64,000 nucleotides of DNA from Diprion similis. Its lineage: Eukaryota > Arthropoda > Insecta > Hymenoptera > Diprionidae. Below the pieces are notes generated by a model. It saw only the letters and a list, made by a program, of their open reading frames with translations. It did not search any database and was not told the DNA's origin. Each line of letters starts with the position of its first letter. Within the stretch, counting starts at the first letter, position 1. The DNA is taken from NCBI RefSeq assembly GCF_021155765.1, contig NC_060115.1, forward strand, positions 4,340,001 to 4,404,000, written 5' to 3'. Position numbers and translations under genes: made by a program. Positions 1-10,002 of the stretch are shown one piece after another.

Positions 1-2624
1 ACTCGACGTTCAATAATGATTGCGATATAAATTCTGCTGGGGTCAAGTGTATAGCTACTGCGACCCATGGATTCTATTATACGTTTTGCAATACTGGTTC
101 TATAGATACGAGAAATTCGTTTTGTCTGTTTTCTAGAGTAAACTCTAATGTGGTACTTCAGGGTTTATCGCAACTCTCATTAATGTACATTATTCATACG
201 CAGTTCGTAATCGCTGTACGAAAGTTCACGACGCGTCACGTCTATGCCTGAACAAATATATTCATCAGCTGTTAATGTTATATTTCTTTCAACTTGGAAA
301 TCTTTCGCCACTATTAATCGTGGTGGTAAAAAATGCAATAAAATACTCCGTTCAACGTCATCTCCGATGTGTTTTTGTTCGTATACCTACTTTTATCTAC
401 TTTTAAACAGCTCAGAGGCTTGTTCAGCTCAGTTTAACTACTTTACACTACGAGTATCTAAATGGCCATACCATAGAGTTATAACGTTTTTCATACTGGT
501 CTTACGATTAGTTTGCTTTTAGATCACATGAATTACGTCTCGATTTTTTGGAACACTCAGAGATGCACTGAGCCAGCTGATGTATGCGACACCGACCACA
601 CATTCGTGCACGATGCGCTAACGGACGCTTTGGTACATGATTTATTTCTGCGTGTATTTTCGAAAGCAAGGACATTTTTCACCGCGATTTATACATCGAG
701 AAAAGCGGACGTTCAATTACGTTTAGAATTACTTCTTTAACCGCGGAATTGAATTTTCAAAACTCCCTGAAAATGTCCTCGATATCTGACCTGCAGATTT
801 ATTCGCTATATAATGTTTAAATAATTGTGTCTACGCCACTCCAGTTTCCGGTGTGAATGGTTATTTCTATTAAATATGCAATCCGAGTCCCCGGACTGAT
901 TTTCGAAAAGAAAATTGTACAATCACGTCCATCAGTTGTCGAATAACTTCGGCTGCTTCGGCAAGTTTTTCGTGCCGATATAAGGTGATGTAATTTCAGC
1001 TGCCTTCGTAATTATTTCGTTACAACATTATTCGGTAATTCCGTGTATCCCCCTATAAATATTTGGCAAGAGGAACTATTTATAAAATCCGAAATAAAAC
1101 TGATTCACTGTGTACCTAACTATACGGGCAATAAATAATCAGCCTACACGTATATCTGCGGGGTGTATTTTATCCCGCAGAGCTTATTATACAATCCGCA
1201 TCACATCCGTCCGTGTAATCCTGCAGCGCAAGCTTGGTGGAAATCCCGGAATTATGTAACGGCGAGAGAAAAAAATAAATAAATTCAGCCAAGTATTAAC
1301 GATGAAGTAAATAAAATTGACCGAGAAAAAAATCTGGAACAAGATGCAAAACTAACGTGAAATCCGATAAGCCATCGGAGATGATATCAAATATTCGAAT
1401 AACTATATTTACACCAGACCTTGAATCACAGGCATTTGAAAATATGTAAAACTAGTCGATGACGGAGGTCCTGCATCACTCTTCAGAATTTTGGATAGGT
1501 AGGGGAAGACGATTAAAATACATCGAATTTTCAAGGCTGCCAAGACGATTATCAACGGTTTTCAAAGTCAATTATCATTCCCAACTACTGCTGATAAATA
1601 TGAATATAATATCTATGATAAATAGTGTAAACATATGTGTAACGATTCTGCTGTTTCATCCCTTAACCAATATAAGTATGAACAGTTATAATACTTATTT
1701 ATAAACGGTGTGAAAAGTTCGCGGTGTTTGAAGGGGGGGTTGGCTGTGGTTGTGTTATACCCTAACTGTTGGAAAGTCTCACGTTCGCACAGATATTATT
1801 GGAGTCTGACGAAACTCTCGTCGATGAATGTATTTCCATCCAACGCATACCTAGACGTACGTAAAATCCATGCGCACCTACCTTATATGTACGTATTTGG
1901 GAAAATTGTGCGCAAAATTTTGTGCTTTGTTAAAGCGAAAATTACACGTACCTATCAAATTTCAAGGATGACAGTCACTCCCTCGTTCGTGTCTTGGATT
2001 TAATTCGATCATAAGACACGCGCGGTAATTGGGTTATTCAATTTTGTCTGAATGTAAAATGATAATCATTGAATTGCGAACGTTCTCCGAATAATCCTAT
2101 AATCCTATAACAAGCATGCTTGTGTTTAAGTCTCGAATGAATTATTACACATTTTGAGACTAGATTTGACTTTCGATTGATGGTGTCACAACGAGATATT
2201 TATAACGATCATTCAAAAATCCTTGAAAGTTCGCTGGGTCAATCTACACACGCATATACGCACTAAAAGGAACAAATTGCGGTGATTGGCTGTAGTAAAT
2301 AACAAAGGGTGAGTGAATACGAACGAAAGTTTGGCTGATTTTATTAATAATTTACCTGTCTAGTTATAAAGACAATTATCATTGTGGAAAACTTTCGAAT
2401 AATGTGTAAATAATACCGTTATATTATTTTTCAGTTACAAAAATTAAAATAAATAAATATATAATATATATAATATATATACATACAAAATATAAATTTA
2501 AGTTTGTGCCGACTGGGAGAAGGCATCTCTGCAGATATATGGTTGTCGATATCGTCGTTGTTGTCGTTGTTCTTGTTCTTGATGGTTGATTCATTTTTCA
2601 CGTACGTTTATTACGATCGACTGT
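1..2624. other. Intergenic region, no gene recognised
   Basis: I see no open frame on either strand that resembles a known protein. The ORFs here are short, lack plausible splice partners and have no family-like sequence. Low-complexity patches are present: an AT-rich (TA)n-like run near 2450-2485 and an imperfect GTT/GTC-rich run near 2540-2584, just beyond the 3' end of Mp20. The region could hold distal regulatory DNA or part of an intron of a gene to the left, but nothing in the sequence proves this. Confidence 0.6.
2607..2612 (-). promoter_or_regulatory. Poly(A) signal candidate for Mp20
   Basis: AATAAA on the minus strand, 12 bases after the Mp20 stop codon. It would give a very short 3' UTR, so a more distal signal may be the main one. 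Confidence 0.4.
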
Positions 2625-4477
2625 CTACTTTCCCAGGAGGATTTTGCGGGTTGCTCCAAGGCTCTGACCAGCCTGGGTGGCACCCTTGTTGGAACCAGCC
2701 TGAAGACCGATGACTCCTTGTCCTGCACGAAGGGTCTCCTCGGAGAAGTCGCGCTTGCATTCTTCGGAGGGCTTGGGTCCCAGGTAAGGTCCGGTCCATT
2801 CCGGATGTCTGTATGTCTGCGTAAAAAAGATTGAAAAAATAATCATAGGTATGAAATTTGTGTATCAAAGAATTGAGCGTGTAACTACCGGATGTTTTAT
2901 ATCACATCGCATAAATTTTTCACCTATAAAAAGCTCAAACTCGGAATAATTTATCGTTTTCTTCGCATCGAGTTGTAAAATGTTTATCTGCCGGTTTATT
3001 CGGCAGCAAACTTTATCGGTCGCAATAGTTTTTAGAAAGCTCGGAACGATTATTGAGCTAAGGATTCCAGAAAATTATCGCGAATTTAAAAGATTCGGTC
3101 GTCACTTGTCACAACGAAGTAAAAAATAATGTCTCTACTAGGATTTTGATTTCGATATGAGATATTGTATCGGCCAATTTAGAATTGGAAATAATTTTTC
3201 GTCGATTACAGAAAAAATGCGATAAAATTTTTTCAAGTTCTGTTCAAATTGTTTACACGTGATTCTGACTATTTATGTGTTGTTTGGAGAATAAAACTAA
3301 TTTCAAGACGATTACTCGATTTGTCTCACGCTAAATCAAATAGTGCGATCAAATTTGACACTTCTGAATTTTCACGGTAAATATATTGTCTATTCGCAGG
3401 TTTTACCATAGTTCACGATTTTCATGTATATTATATACAATTCTATTATGGAAATAAAAAAAGTTACGTACAATGTAAACTAAAGATTACATAATATCTA
3501 GTTGATGTTGCGAATTAAGAACAGAGTGACGAAAGTGGGGCGTGAAGGCTTCGCTCGTTGCCTGGACCAGAATGGAATAGCAAAGATATTTTCGGTGATT
3601 TGTAAAATGGCTGATGCGCAGAAAGGCAAAACTATAACGAAGGTAGACACGCCAGTTCGAGGGCGGGATTCGCGATTCCAGGAATCAAAACGTTTGCAGA
3701 ATTTTCGTAAGGAAAAATTCCGGTTAACCCAGCAGCGAATCGATGTAGCGAATAATGAATAGTTAACTCACCTGTCGACCAAGAGCGAAGAGAGTTGTGG
3801 TCACTTGGGAGATGTCCTTCTTCTCCCAAAGATCGACTGTCTGGAAAACGTCGACGTCTGCCACTCCGTATTCTTTCAGAGCTTTTTGGAAACTGCAAAC
3901 ACGACGAATCAATTATAATAACCCCGTAATAATTTTTGAGCGAGAAAAATGATTTAGAGTAATTCGAAACTAAAGGTGTTCAATTGTGCAACGATTTGCT
4001 CCCGATATTCGATCTAATTTCGTATAATTATACTCACACGTTGATGTTCTCCATCATTTTGAATTGTCCACCGGTGGTGTTGATCTTGGGGATGGAACCA
4101 GGCTTCAGCTTGTTCATCAGCTGGCAGAGGACTTGTCCGTCACGGAGAACATCTTCGTAGGCCTCGGTGGCGAAGATTTTCTTTCCAAGGATGGACTCGA
4201 TCCATTCCTTGGCCTCTCTCTCCTGTTCGGGGTCGCGTTTTCCTGCGAGCTGTTACAACGACGATAAGTGTGAGAATAAATTGCATCACAGTATATACGT
4301 GTAATGAGAGTCGTCTGATTGAAAGAAAGGAGTGAGAAACGAAATTGATTTAAAAATAAAAGAATTGATGCTTTTTCAATCAGAATGATATTCTTTATTT
4401 CCGGTGAATGTAGCACGGATGTCGACGAAATCTCGTAATGCGTATACCTTGGCGCGGACTTGACGTTCTAGAGCCAT
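2625..4477 (-). CDS. Mp20: Muscle-specific protein 20 (calponin/transgelin family)
   Basis: Actin-associated muscle protein of the transgelin/calponin family. Four coding exons on the minus strand: 4448-4477, 4038-4249, 3772-3892 and 2625-2816. All have GT-AG junctions and phases agree, giving 555 nt and 184 residues, the usual Mp20 length. The protein starts MALERQVRAKLAGKRDP. A single calponin-homology domain covers roughly residues 22-130 (AKEWIESILGKK, DGQVLCQLMNKLKPGSIPKIN, QFKMMENINVFQKALKEYGV, DVFQTVDLWEKKDISQV). A C-terminal calponin-like repeat follows (GLQAGSNKGATQAGQSLGA) and the chain ends RKILLGK. The start ATG at 4475-4477 is the family start and lies about 25 nt downstream of a plausible initiator. 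The identity is clear from the calponin repeat and the exon phases. The 955-bp third intron holds a plus-strand ORF that I take as chance. Confidence 0.95.
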
Positions 4478-4496
4478 CTTGACTTGCTTTCTGCAG

Positions 4497-4537
4497 AGGA
4501 CTGAAGTGTCGAGGACGTTCGCCAACTGTTCTTATAC
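4497..4537 (-). promoter_or_regulatory. Mp20 core promoter: TATA box plus initiator
   Basis: On the minus strand GTATAAGAAC places a TATA box at 4530-4536. About 32-34 nt downstream TCAGTC (4499-4504) matches the arthropod initiator TCAKTY. This would start transcription near 4502 and leave a 5' UTR of about 24 nt before the Mp20 ATG. The alternative is that CTCTGCAG at 4491-4498 is an acceptor for an upstream non-coding exon. Confidence 0.5.
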
Positions 4538-4897
4538 CCCATCGCAACGCAGCGCAACGCAACGAATCCTGCCCACGCTTTCGTCTCTCCAACTCCGCGT
4601 AAGCTCACTGTTTCCACAATTTTCGATTCTAATATTAGCACATTATTCATTTGGGTATAACAACTCGTTGATGATTTGCTAAATACCGACGCCATCTCGG
4701 TATACATATAATAAATATAGATCGTATCCAGCCAGCGTTGTACCTACATTAGCAAAGTACGAGTGTAACTTACACGCGAATCTGAGTATAAATGGAAACA
4801 AAATAAAATTAAATTGCGAGAAGATCACAAACGCGGCATGCTCCAAATTACAGTCCTAGTTCTTTAAATAGGAATGCCGCGATATGGGGCAGGTTGA

Positions 4898-4927
<30 letters not shown>
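4898..4927. repeat. (TGT)n microsatellite
   Basis: About ten uninterrupted TGT/GTT triplets, followed by interrupted GGT/GTT and ATT triplets to about 4958. Confidence 0.9.
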
Positions 4928-4929
<2 letters not shown>

Positions 4930-6532
4930 TGGTGGTGTTTGTTATCATTATTATTATTCAACTCATTACGCTACGTGCACCCCGTAAAGAGTGGCGAGTG
5001 TAATGGAGTTTTAAAACTCTTGACAACGGCTGAAGGGTAAATTCGTGAAACTAGGGTAATCCTTTGTTTACGCTAGACGGTAAAACTAATCGACATTTAG
5101 GAGTTGATGCCAATGTGCATACGTAATATGCACAATTATGCAATACCCCGTTTAGTTTAATTATACGAGAAATATTTACTTCTGGAATAACTCGGCAGTT
5201 GACTCAGGTTTAAATATACCCCGCATCTGCGGGGCCCCGATTATAATTATAGGTATATACCAGTCGCTATATAATATTCTCCAAGATACCGAAAGGTTTT
5301 ATGACATTTTTACGCTTTCAATACTGGTCGCAAGTCTCCGCGGTGCTAGGAATTTTCAACATTCACAGCTTACATCCTTCCAGCCGTTGCTGTACGGCTA
5401 TTGTTTTCTTTGAAACATTTTTACATCTACATCTACAAGAATCAATGTAATTATAGAACGAGGAAAGCGATATAACGATTGAACGGAAAACTAAAAATTC
5501 GATGCCTATTCTACGACGCGTGAAACATGGGCGAAGAATGTCGTACGTCGAGTAAGAAGAATAATAGTTTACACGAATAGTGGTTGGTTAATGTTGGTGA
5601 GTAGAACCAGCGAGGTGGCAAAAAATAGAAAAATGTCATAATCCATGCCCTAGCTCAAACCTAGATACGAAATGGGCCAGGAGAATTTATCAACTACACA
5701 AAGTGTGACCTTGTACTAATTTATGTGATATCTTTTCTTTCCGACACAGAATTCAGTTGACTCTCAAGGGTGTCGTAGAAGGACGGTCCCTTCTGCACAA
5801 CCTTTAGTGTACAAGTACTCTCAGAGAATACACTGAGAAGTCGTAATTATAACGAGGAACCGCACTTCCATCTGCTAGTCAAGGTTTTATTCATTTCTAT
5901 TAATATAACAAATGTGACAGTTGTTGCAATCAATTCTCCTATGACAATATTATACGTAGACTAATTTCCACATAATCATATACTATATATTTTCTCTTTT
6001 ACGAAATACTCGCGTTCAGCTTCAACATTAGAAAACCATCTAACAGTCTTCTACTTTGTAATTGTTTGCTGAGATTTATATTCATGCAAGTTGTAGTTCT
6101 TACGACTTGCTGTCGCGCTGCCAAGGCAAGTTTAAACTTGAATAAATGAATTTATGGCGTGTGTATAATGCTGTGATGTAGTTTTGAGTTTGTATTTTGT
6201 CTAAATTTTATCAAGTATACGTATAAAAAAAAAGATAGACCAGCAGAGAAAACACGTGGAAAAAAATACAGCTGACTTTCTCCTAAGTGACAAATTGACC
6301 CGTTTTGGAATTACTTGAATTGACGATCAAAGCCGCAAATTGGTTTCTAATTTTGAAATCTCCGGCGACATATACTGTATGCATAAGAATTTTGCAGTGT
6401 GTGTGTAAAAAAAGAAATTATTTCCTATGAATTCTAACAATCTTCTTTATTTATTTATTTTCACATCTACAGCGTATATAGTTAAACAACATAACATCGG
6501 GGTTTTGCGATAGCTATCTTCGTAGTCGTCGG

Positions 6533-6769
6533 TCAACTTGTAATAACGTAGAGAATTCGGCAGTCAAAATCAGAGGCAAGGTTGGTGAGCATCAGTTGAG
6601 TGGGTCGAGGGATATTTTTTACTTTGTTGGTCTCCGCGACGACATTGGTAGGCGTTCGTCGCTCACACGAGCTGCAAAATTCTGCAGATTGATTGGAGGC
6701 TATAAAAATCACAGGAGGCCGCATGCGCTTTTTCCCCCTTAAATCTTTGCCTAAAAAGGCGCGAAACAT
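6533..6769 (-). CDS. Possible small ORF, 78 residues, unrecognised
   Basis: I do not recognise this protein. It is basic, with no clear signal peptide or membrane helix, and has three cysteines in a short stretch (EFCSSCERR plus FDC). The reason to list it is context. On the minus strand, about 160-180 bp upstream of its ATG, lie a perfect CRE (TGACGTCA, 6927-6934) and a palindromic GGAAATTTCC (6942-6951). Overlapping AATAAA signals on the minus strand lie about 75-90 bp past its stop (near 6443-6460). A chance ORF next to an enhancer or a non-coding RNA promoter fits just as well. Confidence 0.15.
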   Translation of the reverse strand: MFRAFLGKDLRGKKRMRPPVIFIASNQSAEFCSSCERRTPTNVVAETNKVKNIPRPTQLMLTNLASDFDCRILYVITS

Positions 6770-6926
6770 TTTTCATTGCGAATAATTCCCAGCGATCCTC
6801 GTCGAGCGATACGTTTTAAATTATGCGTAAAATTTATATTTGAAAGAATTTTCTTGTCCCTCGTTTTACACATTTTTATTTTTCTTCATTATGTTTCATA
6901 GACATAAGCACAAGCTGCGAGTTGGA

Positions 6927-6951
6927 TGACGTCAGGGGCGCGGAAATTTCC
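6927..6951. promoter_or_regulatory. CRE and kappaB-like palindrome pair
   Basis: TGACGTCA (6927-6934), the full CREB/ATF palindrome, is followed 7 bp later by GGAAATTTCC (6942-6951), which resembles a Rel/NF-kappaB half-palindrome. The spacing and the local GC rise (GGGGCGCGG) look like a promoter or enhancer. Which gene it would serve is unknown. Confidence 0.35.
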
Positions 6952-7631
6952 TTTCCAAAACTTTGCACGTTCCGCGTATTATGCCTTCGTATCTTAAAAT
7001 AGGAGATATCGGTAGACTGTTTTCTAGCTCTTCAGCAGAATTCAAACGTCGATGAGAACAGAGTTGAACATAAGCCTTGGATTAATTAAAGATAGTCACC
7101 CGATTTTTCCTCCGATAATTCATACAATCTGAACAATCGACTTTCCACGTTAAAATTTCAACTAGTAGAACAGTTACGAATCGTAATCAGATTTGAAACG
7201 TAGCGAAGAGAACATCCAACGTGTCTGAGAAATGAAAGAAATGTTTAGATAATCGGTCTTCAGGCTATGCTCGACTCGTTATACGTCAAACGCATTTAAT
7301 GGAATAAAATGTAGAAGTATAGCCAATAGGGCTCGTTTATTAACAGATCACTATTAACCGACGTACGTGAAATCAATATCAGGCTACATTCGTATTAATA
7401 TTCAATATTTTTTACGTGCACCCGGTACATTGAATTCAAGAACTAGTCTGATGTGTTACAAACGAATAATAATTGGTCGCTCATAGTCATTATTTGTATT
7501 TCTTGCGGAAAACGAAGCTAAGACGGGAGCGAGTATTATATGGATTTTCATAAGTTTGTGTTGTTACTCTTATTTGAGAATATAAATCACAATCTAATAT
7601 TATTTGGCATTATATTTCGCAAGCATTTCGA

Positions 7632-7962
7632 AATATGTTATAGTAGACTAATACTAAAAGACACGTATTTTTTTATCTGCCGTCAAACACTTTAAGGGGG
7701 TGAAACGAGCCTCCAAGGTAAGGCATGCCAAGGAGCAATTTTTTTTTTTTTTTTTTAATGGAGAGAATTACATTTTTCATTTCTCGTTACGAGAAAATTT
7801 TTCCGGTTGGATTGGTTAAAAGTTATTATGTCTTCTGAGTGAAACTGTCAAATCACCCCTTGACATGCCTTTCTTTGGAAGGTGGTTTCACCCCCTTAAA
7901 ATGTTTAATGACGTATAAAGAAAAATACCTGTCGCTTAGTTTTTAGTCTACTGTAACATATT
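7632..7962. mobile_element. Palindromic MITE/foldback-like element
   Basis: The two ends are long imperfect inverted repeats. The left arm starts AATATGTTATAGTAGACTAA and the right arm read in reverse starts AATATGTTACAGTAGACTAA. Similarity continues inward for roughly 100 bp, through a shared TTTAAGGGGGTGAAAC and AAGGCATG(C/T)CAAGG. The centre holds a 17-19 nt T run and no ORF. I find no clear target-site duplication: the flanks are CATTTCGA and AAAACAG. It is therefore an old, non-autonomous element or a foldback repeat of unassigned family. Confidence 0.65.
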
Positions 7963-8412
7963 AAAACAGAAATAAAATTGGAGAGATCGACCTGGGAAAC
8001 CTTTCTTGTGAGTAAAATTTTGACTGTTATATAAACATTTCATGCAAACATAACCTCACCCTAATAATCGATATTTCGAATTATAGTAACACAGCTGAGC
8101 TTTTCTCAGGTTGACAGATAAAGCAACCAATCTTGTTAATATCTAGATTGTCCAATAGTTTTGAAGTTGTCAGTTCTCTTATTAATCAATCGAAATGTAG
8201 TTCCAATTATCAGTAGTTTATCGATATGACTTCAAAATTGCCTCAAGTAAATAATAACTTGACCAGATTGTGATTGCTAAAAAGTAGGTGATTAAAAAGA
8301 TCGAATAATCAATGATAATTCCGAACACTTTGAAAGAAAAGGATGGGATCATAGTATCAAGGACAGGGCAACAATATATGAACAAAAACTGTGTTGATAT
8401 TAGCCAAAATTA

Positions 8413-8418
8413 TTTATT
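8413..8418 (-). promoter_or_regulatory. Poly(A) signal candidate for RpL31
   Basis: AATAAA on the minus strand, 13 bases beyond the stop codon. A short 3' UTR is usual for ribosomal protein genes. Confidence 0.5.
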
Positions 8419-8420
8419 GC

Positions 8421-8441
8421 TCAAGAATAAATTATTCTTGA
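8421..8441. repeat. Perfect palindrome over the RpL31 stop codon
   Basis: A 10-bp arm, one central base and the exact reverse complement (arm TCAAGAATAA). It covers the last codons, the TAA stop and the start of the 3' UTR, and can form a 10-bp RNA hairpin. Confidence 0.8.
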
Positions 8442-9340
8442 CTAGCATCCACATTTTCTGTCTGGAGTCCCTTGAAGGTGGCAACAGGGATGTATGTAAC
8501 TAGTGTGTACAATTTGTTTGCAGAGTCTTCATCGTCGTTCCTTCTCCTGCTAAGACGTACTCGAACACGGAAGGGGACATTTCTGAAAACAAGAATGAAA
8601 AATGTTTAATACAATTTGAACACAGGTACTACAACAGCATTTGTTTCAATACTACAATGTCAAGGAGTTCAGTAACTAGACTGTGAAGCAATTGTAATTA
8701 TATTTAGATAGAATGTGAAAGACTGCCATCTAAAATCAACCAGGACACAACTGCAGTTCATGAATCAATTACGAAGGGTCTCCTGAACCTTTTGAGACAG
8801 TCAATCAACATGAGGCTATCTGGGCGTATTAATTTCCGATAAAAAAAAGAATCATTATCCTATAAAGTGATTCGACTAGACAAACAAACTTATTCACATT
8901 TGCTGTTATATCTTACAGGCTGCAACCTTATCGATTACTTGCAGCAGCCAGCAGACCATAATGCGATGCTCGCAGTATTAGAAGTGGTGCACGTACCATT
9001 ACACAGTAGGATTAGCTTATCGATGCGTTTGACATGCTACGTTTTCAGGAATCTATTTAATGGGTAACGTGCGAACCGGAGATTAACTGACAATTGTGTG
9101 TGTTCAGTCTGTATACCTGATTCCCTTGGACCACAGCTGCTTGTTAAGACGTGTGTCGATCCTAACGTCAGGTGTGCCCATTTGTTTTTCGGCGAACTTC
9201 CTTATTTCCTTGATGGCTCGAGGTGCCCGTTTCTTGAAACCGACGCCATGCAATCGTTTGTGGAGATTGACCGTGTATTCACGTGTCACGACCTCATTCA
9301 TCGCGCTTTTTCCCTTCTTTTCGCCCGTGGATTTCGCCAT
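8432..9340 (-). CDS. RpL31: 60S ribosomal protein L31 (eL31)
   Basis: Component of the large cytosolic ribosomal subunit near the peptide exit tunnel. Two coding exons on the minus strand, 9117-9340 and 8432-8582, joined across a 534-bp GT-AG intron (AG|GTATAC donor, TTTTCAG acceptor). They give 375 nt and 124 residues, the family length. The sequence is diagnostic: [87 protein letters not shown], then [21 protein letters not shown]. The split codon at the junction restores the invariant R-N-V-P-F. I chose the ATG at 9338-9340 by family length; an in-frame ATG seven codons upstream (MVRYK) is unlikely. The gene is divergent from THOC2, with 662 bp between start codons. Confidence 0.97.
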
Positions 9341-10002
9341 CTTATACCTAACCATGTAAACAACGAAAAAGTGGTTAACCTCGTGTGCTCTAGTAAGATC
9401 ACAGAATAATCCAATTTTCAAGCTACAATATTACTGAATATATATTTAATGGGGTATTGAGAAGCACTTGGCACTGCCGGTATTAATTATTATTCAACAC
9501 AATCGCCGATGTTTTCAGATTTTATTTTCAACAAATTTCTCATTACCTCTCCGATAAAATGGAAGTACTCAAAAGAGCCACTAACCGCTTGTGTTCCGAA
9601 AACAATCAAGGATTTCCTTGGAGGAGGACATATTTCTTCACTGGAGGCCGGGAAAATTGGACAAATATTACATTTTTATCCGCTGGGGAAATTTTGCTAT
9701 TAATTTGTCATACAATGTATCTAATCTTAGATATTTATAAAAATAATTAACAACCGCTGCAACATGAATATAGTAAAGAATAGAGTAAAAGTATTGTGTA
9801 AATGTAGTGAAAACTACAAGAATTTCAGCTGTTTCACTAGCAAGCATCTAGGGATTTTGTTTTTCGAAGAATGGCATATGATGCCCTGGGCTACTTTTCA
9901 ACCAGTTTATGAACGCACACGCGAGCCTGTAAAATGGTCTCCGTTAACCTGCGATGTTGATACTAATGTTTGTAAGCTAAAATTCGTATAATTAATATTA
10001 AA
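9341..10002. promoter_or_regulatory. Shared divergent promoter region of RpL31 and THOC2
   Basis: The 662 bp between the two start codons must hold both 5' UTRs and promoters. Near the RpL31 side, minus-strand CACTTTTTCG (around 9363-9373) is a poor match to the polypyrimidine TCT initiator of ribosomal protein genes. No TATA box is evident on either side. The ORFs in this stretch look random. Confidence 0.45.

Larger units (their letters stand above)
4538..8412. other. Intergenic region between Mp20 and RpL31
   Basis: About 3.9 kb without a convincing gene. It contains a (TGT)n microsatellite (4898-4927), one weak minus-strand ORF with promoter-like DNA behind it (6533-6951) and a palindromic MITE-like element (7632-7962). 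A DREF-type TATCGATA lies at 8219-8226. The part next to Mp20 presumably holds its muscle enhancers, but I cannot identify Mef2 or other sites with confidence. Confidence 0.6.

Noticed and set aside
244-2003. Several 75-97-codon ORFs at the left end
   Set aside because: They have random-looking composition and no partner exons, domains or poly(A)/promoter arrangement.
8583-9116. snoRNA in the RpL31 intron
   Set aside because: Ribosomal protein introns often host snoRNAs, but no C box (TGATGA) occurs on the transcribed strand here. An H/ACA type could not be judged by eye.
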